Below, piece by piece: positions 4,960 through 5,081 of a DNA stretch of 5,081 bases; the stretch's first letter is position 1; each line of letters starts with the position of its first letter. Both the position numbers and the translations under genes were made by a program. Source of the DNA: Thiohalocapsa sp. Its GTDB lineage: Bacteria > Pseudomonadota > Gammaproteobacteria > Chromatiales > Chromatiaceae. The stretch spans positions 1-5,081 of the forward strand of contig NZ_JAIFKJ010000225.1 of NCBI RefSeq assembly GCF_019695415.1, written 5' to 3'. Under the pieces are notes generated by a model. It saw only the letters and a list, made by a program, of their open reading frames with translations, did not search any database and was not told the DNA's origin.

Positions 4960-5081
4960 AAAGACCCGATTAACCGCACAACCAACACAAGCCGCCTCGC
5001 GGTCGGACTTCAACCTAAAAAGAGTGGTTGGACGGTCGTCAGGGTGCGTCCCGCAGGGTGACTGGCAAGGCACAACGACGA
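4960..5081. other. Non-coding tail after atpG, no feature recognised
   Basis: This stretch of about 120 bases is less GC-rich in its first part. It holds only weak palindromes: CCGC/GCGG at 4992-5002 and CAACC/GGTTG around 5011-5030. Neither is followed by a T-run, so no intrinsic terminator can be claimed. No RNA gene or start of a further gene is evident before the window ends. Confidence 0.5.

Noticed and set aside
4991..5030. Intrinsic terminator after atpG
   Set aside because: Stems of only 4-5 base pairs and no T-run; not enough to call.

Overview
The window is the distal part of an atp operon for an N-type rotary ATPase, the laterally transferred, often Na+-associated branch of the bacterial F1Fo ATPases. 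All genes are on the plus strand in the order [atpQ 3' end]-atpR-atpB-atpE-atpF-atpA-atpG. That matches the known N-ATPase order atpD-C-Q-R-B-E-F-A-G. The presence of AtpR, the absence of a delta gene (atpH), and a b subunit of 271 residues with a delta-like C-terminal part separate this from a housekeeping F-ATPase operon. atpD (beta), atpC (epsilon) and most of atpQ should lie just left of base 1.

The DNA is very GC-rich with strong third-position GC, so many long antisense open frames are only shadows. REP-type palindromes (GTGGGAGCGGC...GCCGCGAC) and heptanucleotide arrays suggest a gammaproteobacterium, perhaps a halophilic, alkaliphilic or sulfur-oxidising one. This is inference, because N-ATPase operons move between lineages.

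Layout: 1-46 atpQ C-terminal codons; 49-417 atpR; 414-1130 atpB (4-base ATGA overlap with atpR); 1131-1246 a repeat-filled junction; 1247-1519 atpE; 1530-2345 atpF; 2346-2511 a second repeat-filled junction with three REP palindromes and a short degenerate heptamer run; 2512-4044 atpA, interrupted by an in-frame amber codon; 4069-4959 atpG; 4960-5081 non-coding with nothing recognisable. AtpB, AtpE and AtpF (with AtpQ and AtpR) form the membrane ion turbine and stator. AtpA, AtpG and the upstream AtpD and AtpC form the catalytic head and shaft.

Three things stand out. First, atpA carries TAG at 3553-3555 where the family has an aromatic codon, inside a stretch of about 215 bases (3370-3585) where the departures from the conserved alpha sequence are mostly to G. 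This looks more like base miscalling than decay, and the frame is otherwise intact. Second, the leaders of atpE and atpA both consist of 7-base repeats that run to within 2-3 bases of the start codon, with no Shine-Dalgarno, while a strong orphan Shine-Dalgarno remains at the end of atpF. Third, an inverted arm of the first heptamer element lies inside the 3' end of atpB and encodes its C-terminal tail. No wholly new gene system was found.
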